NCBI GenBank assembly: GCA_016748015.1
Contig: JAAOMT010000603.1
Location: forward strand, 497,068 to 561,067
Direction: 5' to 3'
Length of the DNA stretch: 64,000 bases
Source of the DNA: Geosiphon pyriformis
Taxonomy: Eukaryota; Glomeromycota; Glomeromycetes; Archaeosporales; Geosiphonaceae
The notes under the pieces are model-generated. The model searched no databases, was not told the origin of the DNA, and saw only the letters and a program-made list of their open reading frames with translations. A program made the position numbers and the translations under genes. Below are positions 46,969 through 59,200 of this stretch, in pieces (the stretch's first letter is position 1; every line of letters begins with the position of its first letter).

Positions 46969-48360
46969 GTGACAACCACACCAGACACAACAACTTTAGA
47001 GTATTATCAGTCAATCTATACTTACTGCAAGCAAAGATTCAACATCCAAAACAGAATTAAAATTTTCAAGAAATCACTATACCAATACATTAAAAATTGC
47101 ATCAACAACTATCTTTTTGGAAACTACAACATTTCAGAAGTTAAAAACAACCTTTACAATAATTTAGTGCACTATTCACAATTGGGAACAAAAGATCTGA
47201 ACAGTGAAACACTTGTTACCTACTTTCAAAAACTTAATTTTAACATTATTGAGTATTGTGAAGAAAAATACCCAGTACAGTTCAAATACTCTTTTGACTT
47301 TGAATCAGAAACTAAGACAAGCAACAAAGGCAAACAAAAAGTAAAACAATACTCAAAAACCACTCCAAACACTCTAATACTACCAAAAACAACTGCCAAA
47401 CACTTGCAAACACCTGAACAAAAAACCAATGTCAAATTACCACTTTTTATTACACCATTTTCAATTTTACTTGCTCGACCACAAACACCAAATTTACTAC
47501 TTAACCATTTTTCCAGACCAAAAAATTATTAGTCATCTAAAAATTCTATTCAACAGCAGGAACCCATATCAACAAGTGCCAATATTATTGATTACTTATA
47601 GGAAAATGAAAATAATCATTCAGAAAACTTGGAAAGTGAAGAAACTAAATCAGAACAAAAAGAAACCACAGAAAACAAAAAAGAAATGACAACTGCTTAT
47701 ATTGTAAAGATTCCAGAATTCATTGGTAAAGACAATGATACCAGCCCTCAAGAATGGCTTAATAAAGTTCAAAAAGCAGGAGATGCAAATGATTGGAATG
47801 CAGCAAGAATGCTCAAGACAATCCCATACTTTCTCCAAGGAACTGCAAAAGAATAGTTTGAAAACTTAGAAGAATCATTTGAAAACTAGCAAGCATTCAA
47901 AGATGCTTTCTTGCAACAATTCACCAACAACAACACTTCTATAATGCTCTGCAATCACTTTCAAAATATTAAACAAGAAACATCTGAAACTGTTATAACC
48001 TATCTTGAAAGATTCAATAAACTTCTTAGACAAATTTGACAATTGAAAACCAATAACTATTATTCCAATGCTCAGATTCTGGATCAGTTTATAGCAGCAT
48101 TAAAAGACAAATTGATTAAAAAAGTCTGTCCACATGCACCAGCAGACTTAGCAACTATCATTAGACATGCAAAGAACTATAAAATGACAATAGAAGAAGC
48201 AAACCACACCAAACTTGTCAACCTAGCTATTGGAAAAACCAGCTTAGCAGCTGAAAAGAAGATAGACCAACTTACAAAGAAAGTTGAAAGCTATTTTACA
48301 AATCAACAACAACAGCAGCAACAACCACAAAAATATTTACCCCTACAATGATACAACCAA
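46969..48360 (+). pseudogene. gag of Gypsy element 2, broken
   Basis: Opens at GTG as in element 1 (VTTTPDTTTLEYY). Gag domain at about 47,690-48,300 (TIPYFLQGTAKE, LDQFIAALKDKLIKK) with stops at Trp positions. The zinc knuckle near 48,397-48,440 has its second Cys changed to Tyr and a stop after the His. Confidence 0.8.
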
Positions 48361-48779
48361 AACAGCTTTGGATCATTATCTAACAACCAATCCCAAAATT
48401 GTCATTATTATAGAATCTCAAAACACTAAAAACGAAATTGTAGGAAGTTACAAAGAAACCAACAAAACAGGAGTAATCAACATTATCCTTTACCACAACA
48501 AGCTTACTACCAATCTTTACTACCAACTTATTATTCACCAGGACCACAAAATCAAAACAATTACTATTAACTGGCTTCACAACCAATTCAGCAACAATAT
48601 TAGCAATCTTTACCAATTCAGCAATATCAAACACCATCCATTCAACAATGTCAAGTATTAGCTAGAAAATTGGTTCAACAAAACCAATTCACACCACAAA
48701 ACCGTTTTTTAACAAACCACAACAGATTTAACCTTAATAATTAATTAGTTCTTTGAAATTCTGTTCAACAAAAATTCAC

Positions 48780-50700
48780 TCAGTTTTACATTCAACCCAG
48801 TTATTTAACAATACAAAAAAAATCAGATTTTCAACAAACTGCACTTTCTGAAAGTGAAGTTATAACACCAAGATTAAACTCTTTCAACAATACTATTCCA
48901 CTAGCCCAAATTGCCCAAAATGCCAACCTTTCAGATATATTTTTATTCGAATTTAAAGCAAATAAATTACCATTTTTGCTTAATAATGCAGTAATCAATG
49001 AGCAAAAAACTATTACTGCCATGTACATTGAAGCTACAGTAGAATGAAAGCCTATCTGATTAATTCTAAACAATAGATCTGCTGGAAATATCATCACCTA
49101 CCAATTAATGCAGCAACTCAATCGAAATGTTAACAGACCAGTTCAAACAGTAATTGTTACAGCAGATGGTATGAAAAAGACACCAGTAAGAGAAATTGAC
49201 AATTTTCTATTTACCATTAATGGAATCATTATTCTAGTCAAAGTCCTAATTATGAATACACCCCAATACCAAGTTCTCATCAGAAATAATTGGCTTCTCA
49301 AAGCCAATGCAAAGTTAGATTAGAAAACTCAAGAACTAAAAATCTCATACCAAAGACAATATATCATAGTATCTGTTACTTATGACACTTTTAACAAACA
49401 ATCAGAAAAAGCCCCAGTGTTTGAATTTAAGGAAAAGAAGAAAATGCCACTTACTAAAACTTATATGGCACTTGGATCAACATCCAATTGGGCTGAGGAA
49501 ACAGAACAAGAGATTTTTGAAGAATCAAGAGAATGAAAAAAAGTTAGGTATTCTACACCAGAACCATAAAAAGAACCACCATACATCCCATTAAAATACA
49601 AAGATTGCAAGAAGAAGCTTTCATCAATGGGAGCATGTATTTCTCCAGAAGAGGAATATGAAACTCGCATCTACTACTTTTGCAAAGCATGCCATAAAGA
49701 ACAATTTGGATACCCCAAAAGAAGTGGAAAATGGAACAACACTCCTTGCCTCATATGCAGAGATATGCTACCAGAAAAATACAACTGGATTGATGTTACA
49801 ATGAGAAGAGGAGTATGTAATCAAACCTGTCAATATGTCTTATCAATTTTAGAAAAAGTCAAAAAAAGAACACTATTTGATGCAGCATACAACAGTGCTC
49901 TCAATAAACTCTACCACTACCCTTATGATGCTGAAATAATTTTTGACTTAGCAATAGCATTAATCAATAGAGCTACCCAAGAAGATGTTCATCAAATGAA
50001 AAAAGCTAAATACATTGAGTATACTATGGAATTAACTGGATTTAATTATGAAAATGAAATAGAAACCTATTACCAAATTACAATGTCCAGAATGCTATGC
50101 TCTTAGCATTCTTCTGTCCAGTGAAAATGACCAGGAAGAAATCGAATTTGGGAAATCTGAAACAAAGAATAAAATCACAACAACATCAATTTATCTTACT
50201 GAAAACCAGTCTGCTATACAACTCAAATACTTTAACAATAATGGACAAAGAATAAAACCAGAAAAAGCCCACAAAATTGATACAAAATATGACTTTAGAT
50301 ATCCTGGCAAAGACACTTTGGTTCTCTAACCAAAGTCCTTAACAAAAATCAATCTCAAAATCACTCTTGAAATTCCACCTGGAGCAATGGTTCAAATTGC
50401 ATCCAGATTATCATTGGCAAGCAAAGAAATCAACATTAGAGAAGAAGTCATAAATGCAAGATATACTGGAGACATTATCATCATGTTACAGAATAAAACA
50501 GACAAACCATTCAGAATTGACCATGCTGAGAAAATTGCCCAAGCAATTTACTTACTCTTAATCAACATTTCGGATTTATAATCAGTTAAGAACAGAGAAC
50601 AATTGGGAAAAAGTGAAAGAGGAACTCAAGGTTTTGGTTCAACTGGACGATTTACAGTACCAGTAAACATAGCTTTCAATACACAGAATAAATCTTACCA
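48780..50700 (+). pseudogene. Protease, Cys-rich module and dUTPase of Gypsy element 2, broken
   Basis: Collinear with 30,313-32,300. The protease active site Asp-Ser-Gly has become Asn-Asn-Arg near 49,068-49,076 (three G-to-A changes), so it is dead. The Cys-rich module (49,580-49,850) is in better shape than in element 1: DCKKKLSSMGACI, FCKACHKEQFG, NTPCLIC, VCNQTCQYVLSI. About 100 nt are deleted at about 50,086, shifting the frame before the second Cys cluster. dUTPase motifs remain at 50,275-50,665 (GAMVQIASRLSLA, ARYTGDIIIML, EKIAQAIYL, TQGFGSTGRF), with an Asp of motif 3 lost. Confidence 0.82.
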
Positions 50701-51129
50701 GATTCTTCAACTTCCCCAACCAATTACCATTTCACTTTTTGGTGAACATCATGAAATCTATACTTGCTCAAAACCCACCACTACCCAATAAATCATTGAA
50801 TCCAATGAACAAATCTGTTTAAAGCATGAAATCTCAATTCCAAATGTGTATATTCCCAAAAGAATGAAAAAATTTTGAGTTATATTTTATAATCCCAATA
50901 ATTACTCTATTGTCTTATTGAATAAATTAGAGATTGAAATCATACATAGCAATATTTTCCAAGATAAAAACCCTCAAATTGTTTCTAATTTCATCGAAAT
51001 TATAAGACATACACTACTTCCAAATCCAAACATCACTCCTACTATTGAAAACTATCATCTTTTGGAAGAAAAACTCTCTCAAATCAACATGGGTCTCTTA
51101 AAACCCTAACAACAAAGACAATTGAGACA

Positions 51130-52400
51130 ACTAATAGCTGAATTTGCAGATATATTTGCAAAAGACAACAATGATCTTGGAAAAACTAATATTGTCTAAC
51201 ATCAGATCTACACAAAAGATGCTTCACCAAAATAACAATAAGCCTATTGAATACCACCTGTCAGCCACCAATTCATCAGAGAAGAGATCCAAAGAATGCT
51301 CAATAACGGATTGATTCAACCATCAAGAAGTCCATGGGTCTCACCAATAGTTCTTGTTAAAAAAAAAAATGGAAAAATCAGATTCTGTGTTAACTATTGA
51401 CAATTGAATAGTGTCACAATTGGAGATGTCTACTTTCTTCCAAAAATTAATAACATGTTAGATGCATTAGGAAAAGCCAAGTTTTTTTCAACTTTAGACT
51501 TGGAAAGTGGATACTAGAAAGTCAAAATGGACCCAAAAGATCGACCCAAAACAGCATTTACCACTTAAGGAGAGAACTATGAATTCAATATTATGCTTTT
51601 TGGACTTTGCAATGCACCAGCAACATTTCAGTAACTCATAGATGTTGTATATGAAAGACTCTTATGGCAATCAGTAGTTGTCTATCTTGATGACACTAAT
51701 GTATACTCACCAAGCTTTAAAGCCCATCTCATTCACCTGCAAGAAGTTTTTCAATGATTATGGAAAGCAGGATTAAAGTTAAACATTGAGAAATGTTACT
51801 TTAGAAAAACAAGCCTAATTTTTTTTGGACACATTGTTAGCAAAGATAGAGTCAAACCAAATCCTGGAACAATCAGTGCTGTCAAAAACTTTTAAACTTC
51901 CAAAAATACTACAGAGCTATAAGGATTTATAGGATTAGCCTTCTACTATCAAAAATTCATAAAAAAATTCTCAGAAATTGCCAAACCACTCAATTATTTT
52001 ACCAACAAAAATATATCATATCAATGGACTGAAGAACAACAAAAAGCTTTTGAAACTCTCAAAACAAAATTGACAACAGTCTCAGTTCTTGCTTACTCAG
52101 ACTTCAACAAATGGTTCCAACTAGCCACTAATGTCTCACATATAGCATTTAATGCTATCTTATCACAATTAGATGAAAATGGCCAAGAACAAATCATTGC
52201 CTATGCCAGTAAAACACTCAAGCCAACAGAACTCAAATATGGCTTAACCAAATTAGAAGCTGCCACAGTCATTTGGGCTCTTAAACATTTTCAACAATAT
52301 CTGAAGAATGGAAAAGAATTTGACATCATAATAGACAATATTGGTTTCAAATGGCTTAATAAGAAGAAAACTAAACAAAGTGCCAAACAGTTTTGATAAA
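51130..52400 (+). pseudogene. Reverse transcriptase and RNase H of Gypsy element 2, broken
   Basis: RT about 51,235-51,900: HQFIREEIQRMLNNGLIQPS, SPWVSPIVLVKKKNGKIRFC, FSTLDLESGY, FGLCNAPATFQ and the catalytic VVYLDDTNVYS with YLDD intact at 51,683-51,694; then FFGHIVSKDRVK and YYQKFIKKFSEIAKPL. RNase H about 52,030-52,400: AFNAILSQLDENGQEQIIAY, LEAATVIWALKHF; the usual TDAS is TNVS, so the first catalytic Asp is lost. Pattern is Ty3/Gypsy. At least a dozen stops. Confidence 0.9.
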
Positions 52401-52551
52401 ATAATTTCCTAGCAGATTACAAATATATTGTACACCACAAACCAAGAAAATTACACACCAATGTTGATAGTCTCTCAAGAATAAAACAAGATTAATAACA
52501 CCAACAAATCCACTACAACTTACCAACTTACTAACAAATAACAAAACAACA

Positions 52552-53938
52552 ATGGATCCCAGAAATTACAACAATCTTAAAAACTATTTGGAGACTCTTA
52601 CCATACCAGAAAATTGGTTTCCAAGTGAAAAACATCGATTACAACACCAATCCAAACAATATTTTATATACCACAACAAAATCTATTACAAAAATCACAG
52701 AAATTCAAACCAACTACTCAGATTAGTACAAGAGAATAAAAAAGAAACAATTCTATACAACATGTATACAAATTCTTCTTCAGCACATTTGGAAAGAGAT
52801 AGAACAATTCAAAGAATTCTTGAACATTTATTTTTGGCTTCACATGCAAAAGGACATTCAACAATATGTAGAATCTTGTGATAGTTGTCAAAGAAGAAGA
52901 GGAATTTGCTCCACAGAACCTTTAAATCCAATCAAAGTTGGACAACCTTTTAACAGAGTTGGAATTGATTTAGTCAAACCATTACCCATTACAACCCAAG
53001 AAAATTGTTATATTGCAGTTGTAGTAGATTATCTTATCAAATGGCTTAAAGCTAGAGTCATCCAAAGAGCAAATGCAAAATTAGTAGCAAATTTCATCTA
53101 TGAAAACATTATTTGTAGACATAGATGCCCAATTGAACTTTTATCTGATCAAAGAACACATATTGTGAACAACTTAATACAAAAAATTTGTGAACAATTC
53201 AATGTCAAAAAACCTTTATTATCACCTTATCACCCTCAAACAAATGGACTTATAGAATATTTCAACAGAATATTGTGTGAATCTTTAGCCAAAGTCTCAA
53301 CAAATTTTAAGCAAGAATGAAATATCTTTATTTCATTAGTGTTACTAGCATATAGAACACTAAAACAAGATACTACAAAACACACACCATTTGATCTTAC
53401 TTATAGAAGAACAGCAACATTACCAATTAATTTCACAGTAGAAACATATTCAGTGCAACCAATCAATAAAAAAAACTTTCAAGAAACACTCCAAAAAAGA
53501 GCCTACACTTTTCTTAATACATTAGAAGAAAAAAGACACATAGCAGCCTCTTATATTAAACACTTTCAAGCCTTACAAAAAGAAAGGCATGACAACAAAC
53601 TGCCACCAGTTACCAACGAATTTAAGATTGGAAATAAAGTTTTCTTACACAGAACTAAGGCTGAAAAACAATAGAGTGGAAAATTTGAACATAAATGGAA
53701 TGGACTATTTTATATCTATGAAATTTTAGGCAATAGATCATACAAGTTAAAACTTGATGACAAAGTACTAGCAAAAGTTGCACATGGAGATAGATTAAAA
53801 CACTATCATTCCAAAAACAATCCTGAACCATTAATTCCACAAATTGGTATATATTTTCCTTTAATTAATCTTGAAGATATTCTCCGAAATTTAGAACCAA
53901 TAATTATAATAGAACAACAACCAAATTTGAACACTTAA
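52552..53938 (+). pseudogene. Integrase of Gypsy element 2, broken
   Basis: HHCC zinc domain spans a frameshift at about 52,850 (HLERDRTIQRILEH then VESCDSCQRRRG). The catalytic core follows with the D,D-35-E residues in GIDLVKPLPI, LLSDQRTHIVN and HPQTNGLIEYFN. The C-terminal part has LLAYRTLKQDTTKHTPFDL and a GPY/F-like module (GKFEHKWNGLFYIYEILG) at 53,674-53,730. The frame ends near 53,938. Integrase joins the cDNA to the target. Confidence 0.88.
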
Positions 53939-54089
53939 TTCAATATAATTTTACAATAATCTTTTTAATAATACACAAAAACAAAAATAGTAAATAATTA
54001 CAAAAACACCCAAACCCAAAAACAAATAAAACCCCATATTCAAAAATAATTTTTTTTATTCTTCTTTTTATTAGTTAACTATTTTTATC

Positions 54090-54793
54090 ATGATTATTCC
54101 CTGAAATATTCAACAAATATTCCAAAAATTAATGATAGTCTTAAAAACACTTCTTAACTTATCCATAACAATCAATGAAAGTCAAATTAATTACATTCAG
54201 AAAAAAACCACAGCCCCAGTAGTAAATTATTCTCAGAACTATCACCTCTATAGAAAAAAAACAAGAGGTCACTCTGAAAATAAGTTACCAAAACTTTTGA
54301 AGCAAGCACTAAAAGAAAACTTTTTAATTGCTCTTATTGACATTCTACCAAATGCCACAATTCAACAAAAACTTCTACTATTTCTTAATGAACAGAACAA
54401 TAAACATACTCTTATATATAGATATTTTTATATTGGAAAAACACTTTATGAACGAAAACTAGAACTTGAAGCAACCAATATCACTCCCAAGGCTATACAA
54501 AAACAAATTCACAATAAATTCAAGACAGCAGCTGGATCAACAAACACTTGCTACAAACTTAGAGCAGCATCTAGACTCTATGATTTCAACACTTGTAAAA
54601 ACATCTTAAAAATCTAATACTCCATCCAATAAAGATTCAATATATTGGAAAACTCACAGAACTGAAATTTCACCAATTTTCAAACCAGATTACTTCAATT
54701 ATCTTGAATCACTATCTTAACATCACAGATAGTACTTGAACTTCAATAGAACTCAGTCTTGAGGAGAAAATTACATTATCAGTAGAATTTTAG
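54090..54793 (+). pseudogene. Accessory ORF of Gypsy element 2, broken
   Basis: Homologue of 32,963-33,682: starts MIIP, shares PNATIQQKLLLFLNEQNN, FYIGKTLYERKLE, KAIQKQIHNKFKTAAGSTN. Stops at 54,103, 54,615 and 54,738; frame slips near 54,585. It ends 20 nt inside the 3' LTR, as in element 1. Confidence 0.8.
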
Positions 54794-55741
54794 CTATTAA
54801 TTAGCATGAAATTACCCTTATAATTCCTATTATTAATTAGCATATATTATTATTATTTTAATTATTACTTATTATTTAATCAAATTATCAAATATTATTA
54901 CTCAATCAATAATTCGATTTGTACTCTAGAAATTAAAATGATCAAATTACACAATACTCTGAACCATTTAACATAGTCAAAATTCGCCGAAATTAATAGA
55001 AATTGGCCGAAATAATCAATAGTTCAGTGAAATAACTTGTAGTTTGCCAAAATGTATCTTTAGTTTACCCAAATTGTAGCAAAGAGAAAAATGCAAGTTC
55101 AAAGACTAGTATTACAGCAAGTTGTATAAAAGAAGAGCTTTTTTCTTCAAGAAAATGTATCTTCTCATAGTATCTTACCATAACATTTTACTTTAGATAT
55201 CTTAATTGAAACAAATTATCTTTTACACATTTAAATAAAAATTAAATATTCGAAAACCAAATCCTTAAATTATTACACTTGAAATTTCCTTAACACAACT
55301 AATATTTTGAAATTGATTAGCTACCAATTTCAATAATCTGTTAGTGATTTCAGGCCTGAATAGAAAACGTTTCCTTTGACACAATTCCATTTCTTTTACA
55401 TTTTCTTTATTTTTTTTATTTTCTTATTATAATTATTAGGGTAGTTTACAGATGAGATTTTTGTAAAAGAGTTGACTTTTGCAGCAAAGTAACTACACAT
55501 TTTAATAAGCTTCTAAATGAGCAATTCCTAAGAAAAAGTTGATGTTTACTACAACATAACTACATAAAGTAACTGACAAGAAATTGGCCATTCCACTTAT
55601 AAGCCCAGTAGTTCAAATTATAGGAGATAATTTAAAGATAAATTCAGTTACTGGAGATCCAACTACTTTCTGGAAATGTGAATTTACAGAAAATCAATAT
55701 TTACAACATTTAAGAAAAGAGACCAAAAATTTCTGATAATA
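54774..55741 (+). repeat. 3' LTR of Gypsy element 2
   Basis: 968 bp, starts CATTATCAGTAG after a polypurine tract GAGGAGAAAATTA (54,761-54,773). TATAAAAG near 55,126-55,133. Ends TTTCTGATAATA. Confidence 0.92.
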
Positions 55742-55745
55742 ATGA

Positions 55746-56252
55746 GCTCAGGTAGTCTCTTCTGCATCTTTTTTTGGTGGTCTTCAGTTTGGTTCTGGTT
55801 TTGGTTCTGGTTTTTTTCCTTCTGGTGTCTCAGATTTAGGTGGTGGTTCTCCTCTTGTTCTGACTAACAATTCATTTTTGAGTGCTCATTTGGCCTTTTT
55901 GAAACATTTTTTAAAGCTCTTAAGTAATTAGGTTTCTGGCATTGTGCACAAAATCAATGGCATAAAATTGGTGTCTTTGGCCTCTCCTTTTTTTTTTGGT
56001 TGTTTGGTTGTCCTGATAAACATCAACTTGGATTTAAACTCAGATATGGTTTTGGATAGTTCTGTGGTAGTGCTTGTACTTTTCTCTGTTGTTCCAGCTC
56101 TGGGCTTCAGTAGCTTAAAAATTTTGATGACTAAGGTAGACTGTTTGGAGTTCAAGTTGGTGGCTCTTGAAGTCTCAATTGGTTCAGTTTTGGTGAAGTT
56201 AGATCAGTTGTGTGCTGGCTTAAGTTCTCAGATGTCTTTTTTTTCCCAATGA
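55746..56252 (+). pseudogene. LINE copy B ORF1, C-terminal part
   Basis: Continues in frame after the Gypsy insertion (AQVVSSASFFGG, Gly/Phe/Ser-rich), then hydrophobic heptads (LKILMTKVDCLEFKLVALEV), a possible coiled coil at 56,095-56,200, and ends FFSQ-stop at 56,250. One TAA-TTA stop pair near 55,924. Confidence 0.75.
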
Positions 56253-56293
56253 GTGGTTTGGTTTAGAAAATTGCCACTTGCAATATTAGAAAA

Positions 56294-59200
56294 ATGAATA
56301 ATCTTGCAAAACAAAATGATATCATTTGTTAGCACAAAGACAAGGACAATTTAGTTTTTATTTTTACAAAATCAAAGTTAAAAGAGAAGGTTTGCTCTTG
56401 GATTGTTAACAAATTTGGTAATGTGTGGGTGTTTATCTCTGGTTTGAAATCTAGTTATCTAGGTGCTGGTGTTATGGTCATTATAAATTCTTCTTTGGCA
56501 AAACATGTGTGCAAGATTTCAGAGATGCCTGGTTGGCTCCTGTCTATCAAGTTGCTTTTCAAGAATAAACTTTCAGTGTCAATTTTGGGGCTTTACACTG
56601 GTGTTTTTTGGCAGTCTGGTTTTCTTAAGCTGGTAATATCAACTCTCTTATTGCAAAGACTGTTAATGAGTTTTCTTTCATCATTCTTGGTGGTGATTTT
56701 TATAAGAATAGTTCTCATAAGTGTGCAAGTTTCAAAAGATGCTTTGATTTGGGGCTAGTTAATTTTTTGGTTGGCAGCCTGACTGTGAAGAAGCCTACTT
56801 GGGTGAATTTTAGAGATGTCATGAAAATGATTGATTATGTGCTTGTTTCCCCAAATCTGATTAATGCAATAGTACATCACAATATATTGAAAGTCAGTAA
56901 GCATTTTGACATAGATCACCAATCCATTTCTGTGTTTGTGAGTTTGAGTGGACTTTTGAATATGTAGTTGAACTTTCTTCACAAGTAAATGAATAAGAAT
57001 CAATGAAAGCTCAATTTTAAGAGTGCCAATAAGACTAAATAGAACAATTTTAAGAGTGCCATATCAGTCAATGCAGTAATGTTCTCAGATAAGTTTGCCA
57101 CCTCTGTAAGGTTTTCAGATTTGAATACAATATGAGATATTGTTCACAAGATAATGGTTCTCTCAGCTAATAAGATGTTCAAAAAGAAATAGTTCAAGGG
57201 CTTTGATGATGTCTTCACCAAGGAATCTTTGAGATTTCACAAGTTAGAGCTTTTGGTTTCTAAGATTGTTAAGGCCTTATATAAGAAAAGTGTTGTGAAT
57301 TTTGATTTTTTTATAAGATGCTGGATTTCTTTGGACAATCTTAAGGCTTTAGTTGTTCAGAATGTAGTGGACTCTGGTGTTGGCTCTGATCATATTTGTT
57401 CTGCTCTCTTTGGTGTTAAAAGGTCTTATTGTGCTGCCAAGCTTGCTGAATTTCTGAGGGCTAAGGAGGCAAACATCAGGTTTGCTATTGATAAAAGGAT
57501 AGAAAGCTTTAAGGTTAATAAAAGTCATATAATTAGAAATGTGCTGGAGTATCTATTTTGCAAAGTAGTACTTGATCATCTGATAGTTAATGATGAACTG
57601 ATCCTAAAACCTGATTTGGTTAAGTCTAAGATGGATGTGATCATGAAAAGTTGGACTAGAAAGCATAGAATGATAGATGATATTTCTGGTAACTGGTATT
57701 GTCAATATCAATCTTTGGAGTATGTTTTTAATAAAGCTTTTTTTGGTGTCATGTGTTCAATTGAATTTGATGAATTGTCTGGAGTGGTTTCTAATTTGCC
57801 TAATGGCAAAACTACTGGTCTCTTAGGTGTATCAAATAAGCTTTGAAGACATTGTGATAAGACAATCTTGAATATGCTTTTGGTGCTTTTGAATTCTTGT
57901 TTGTCTGGTAAATTAGTGCCCAGCTCTTGAAAAGAGGCTTGGATCTCAATAATTCCTAAACCATATAAGTGGAAGGGTGTTTTGATGAATACCTATCCTA
58001 TTGTTTTAATCAAAATGGCTTGTAAGATTTTTTCCAAGATTCTCTCTAACAGGATTTCTTTGGCATGCAGCACTTTTGATGTTTTTTATGGAGACAATTT
58101 CTTGGTTTTGAAGAATATGATGACTCAGTTTTCCATTTTTGCAATTGGTTTAGTTATTGAGAATACTTTGAAAAAAAAACCAGAAGCTTTGGCTAGTTTT
58201 GCAAGACATGTGAAAAGCATATGATTCAGTTGGCTAAAAGCATCTTGAAAAGAGTTTGGTCAGGATTAAAATGTGCAGCAAGTTCATTTGATTTTTTGGT
58301 AATATTCATAAAGATTGCACCAACCAAGTTATGACAGATTTTGGTTTGATGGGTGGTTATTGTGTACACAATAGTTTGGACCAAGGAGAAATATTTTCCC
58401 TTCTTCTGTGGTGCATATTTTATGATTCTCTATTGTGTAAAGTGAAGTGTCAGGAGAGTGTGTGTGAGTATAGATTGAATTCCCATTTTATTTCCAGAAG
58501 TAGTTGCACTAAATCTCAGACTGGACTTTCTTTCTTTTTTTTTGCTGGTGCTTTCATTGATAATACAATTTGGGTTGGTAGCAGTTAGAGTACTACTCAA
58601 CATATTTTCAATGTTGCTGATAAATTTTTTCAGATTAATAACATTTCAATTAATAATGACAAGATGGTGGCCATTCTCATTAATAGCAGAGTCAGCAATC
58701 CTTCTCTTTCTATCAATGGCTTGCCAATCTCTATTGTCAAAAAGAGTGAATCTCATCAGTATTTGGGTATTTTTCTTTCAACTGAAGGTTTCTTGAAGCT
58801 TAGTTTGGCTAAGGCAAATTTAGACATTCGTTTTTTCACCAATCTGGTCTTAAAAAAAGCTATCTCGGATAAACAGCTCTTGTATTTGGTATTAATGGTT
58901 TTTCATCTTATAGTCAGCTATAAAATGCAGTTCAGCTTTGTTCCTGTTGATGTATATAACAAATGGGACGTTCTAATTCATAAAAGCTTAAAACTTAAAT
59001 CTGATTTACTACTCAATTTTCTTAGTAATACAATTCACTACCCTTCTTTTTATGGTTTGAAATTTTTCTTACAAGTTTAGTCTGAGAGTAAAATTGCTTC
59101 TCTTGTTAGTTTTGTGAACTCTGGTAAAGTCTTGGGTTACTTGTTTTCTCACAGGTCTCATGACTTACAAGTTTTGTGTTGGTGTCTTGTTTATCTATTG

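Larger units (their letters stand above)
45944..55741 (+). mobile_element. Gypsy-type LTR element 2, full-length but dead
   Basis: 9,798 bp inside LINE copy B ORF1, flanked by ATGA on both sides (45,940-45,943 and 55,742-55,745). LTRs of 980 and 968 bp; terminal bases have drifted from TGTTA..TAACA to TATTA..TAATA. All domains in order: gag, protease, Cys-rich module, dUTPase, RT, RNase H, integrase and accessory ORF. It provides the missing RT-integrase part of element 1. Dozens of stops, several frameshifts and lost catalytic residues make it inactive. Confidence 0.93.
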
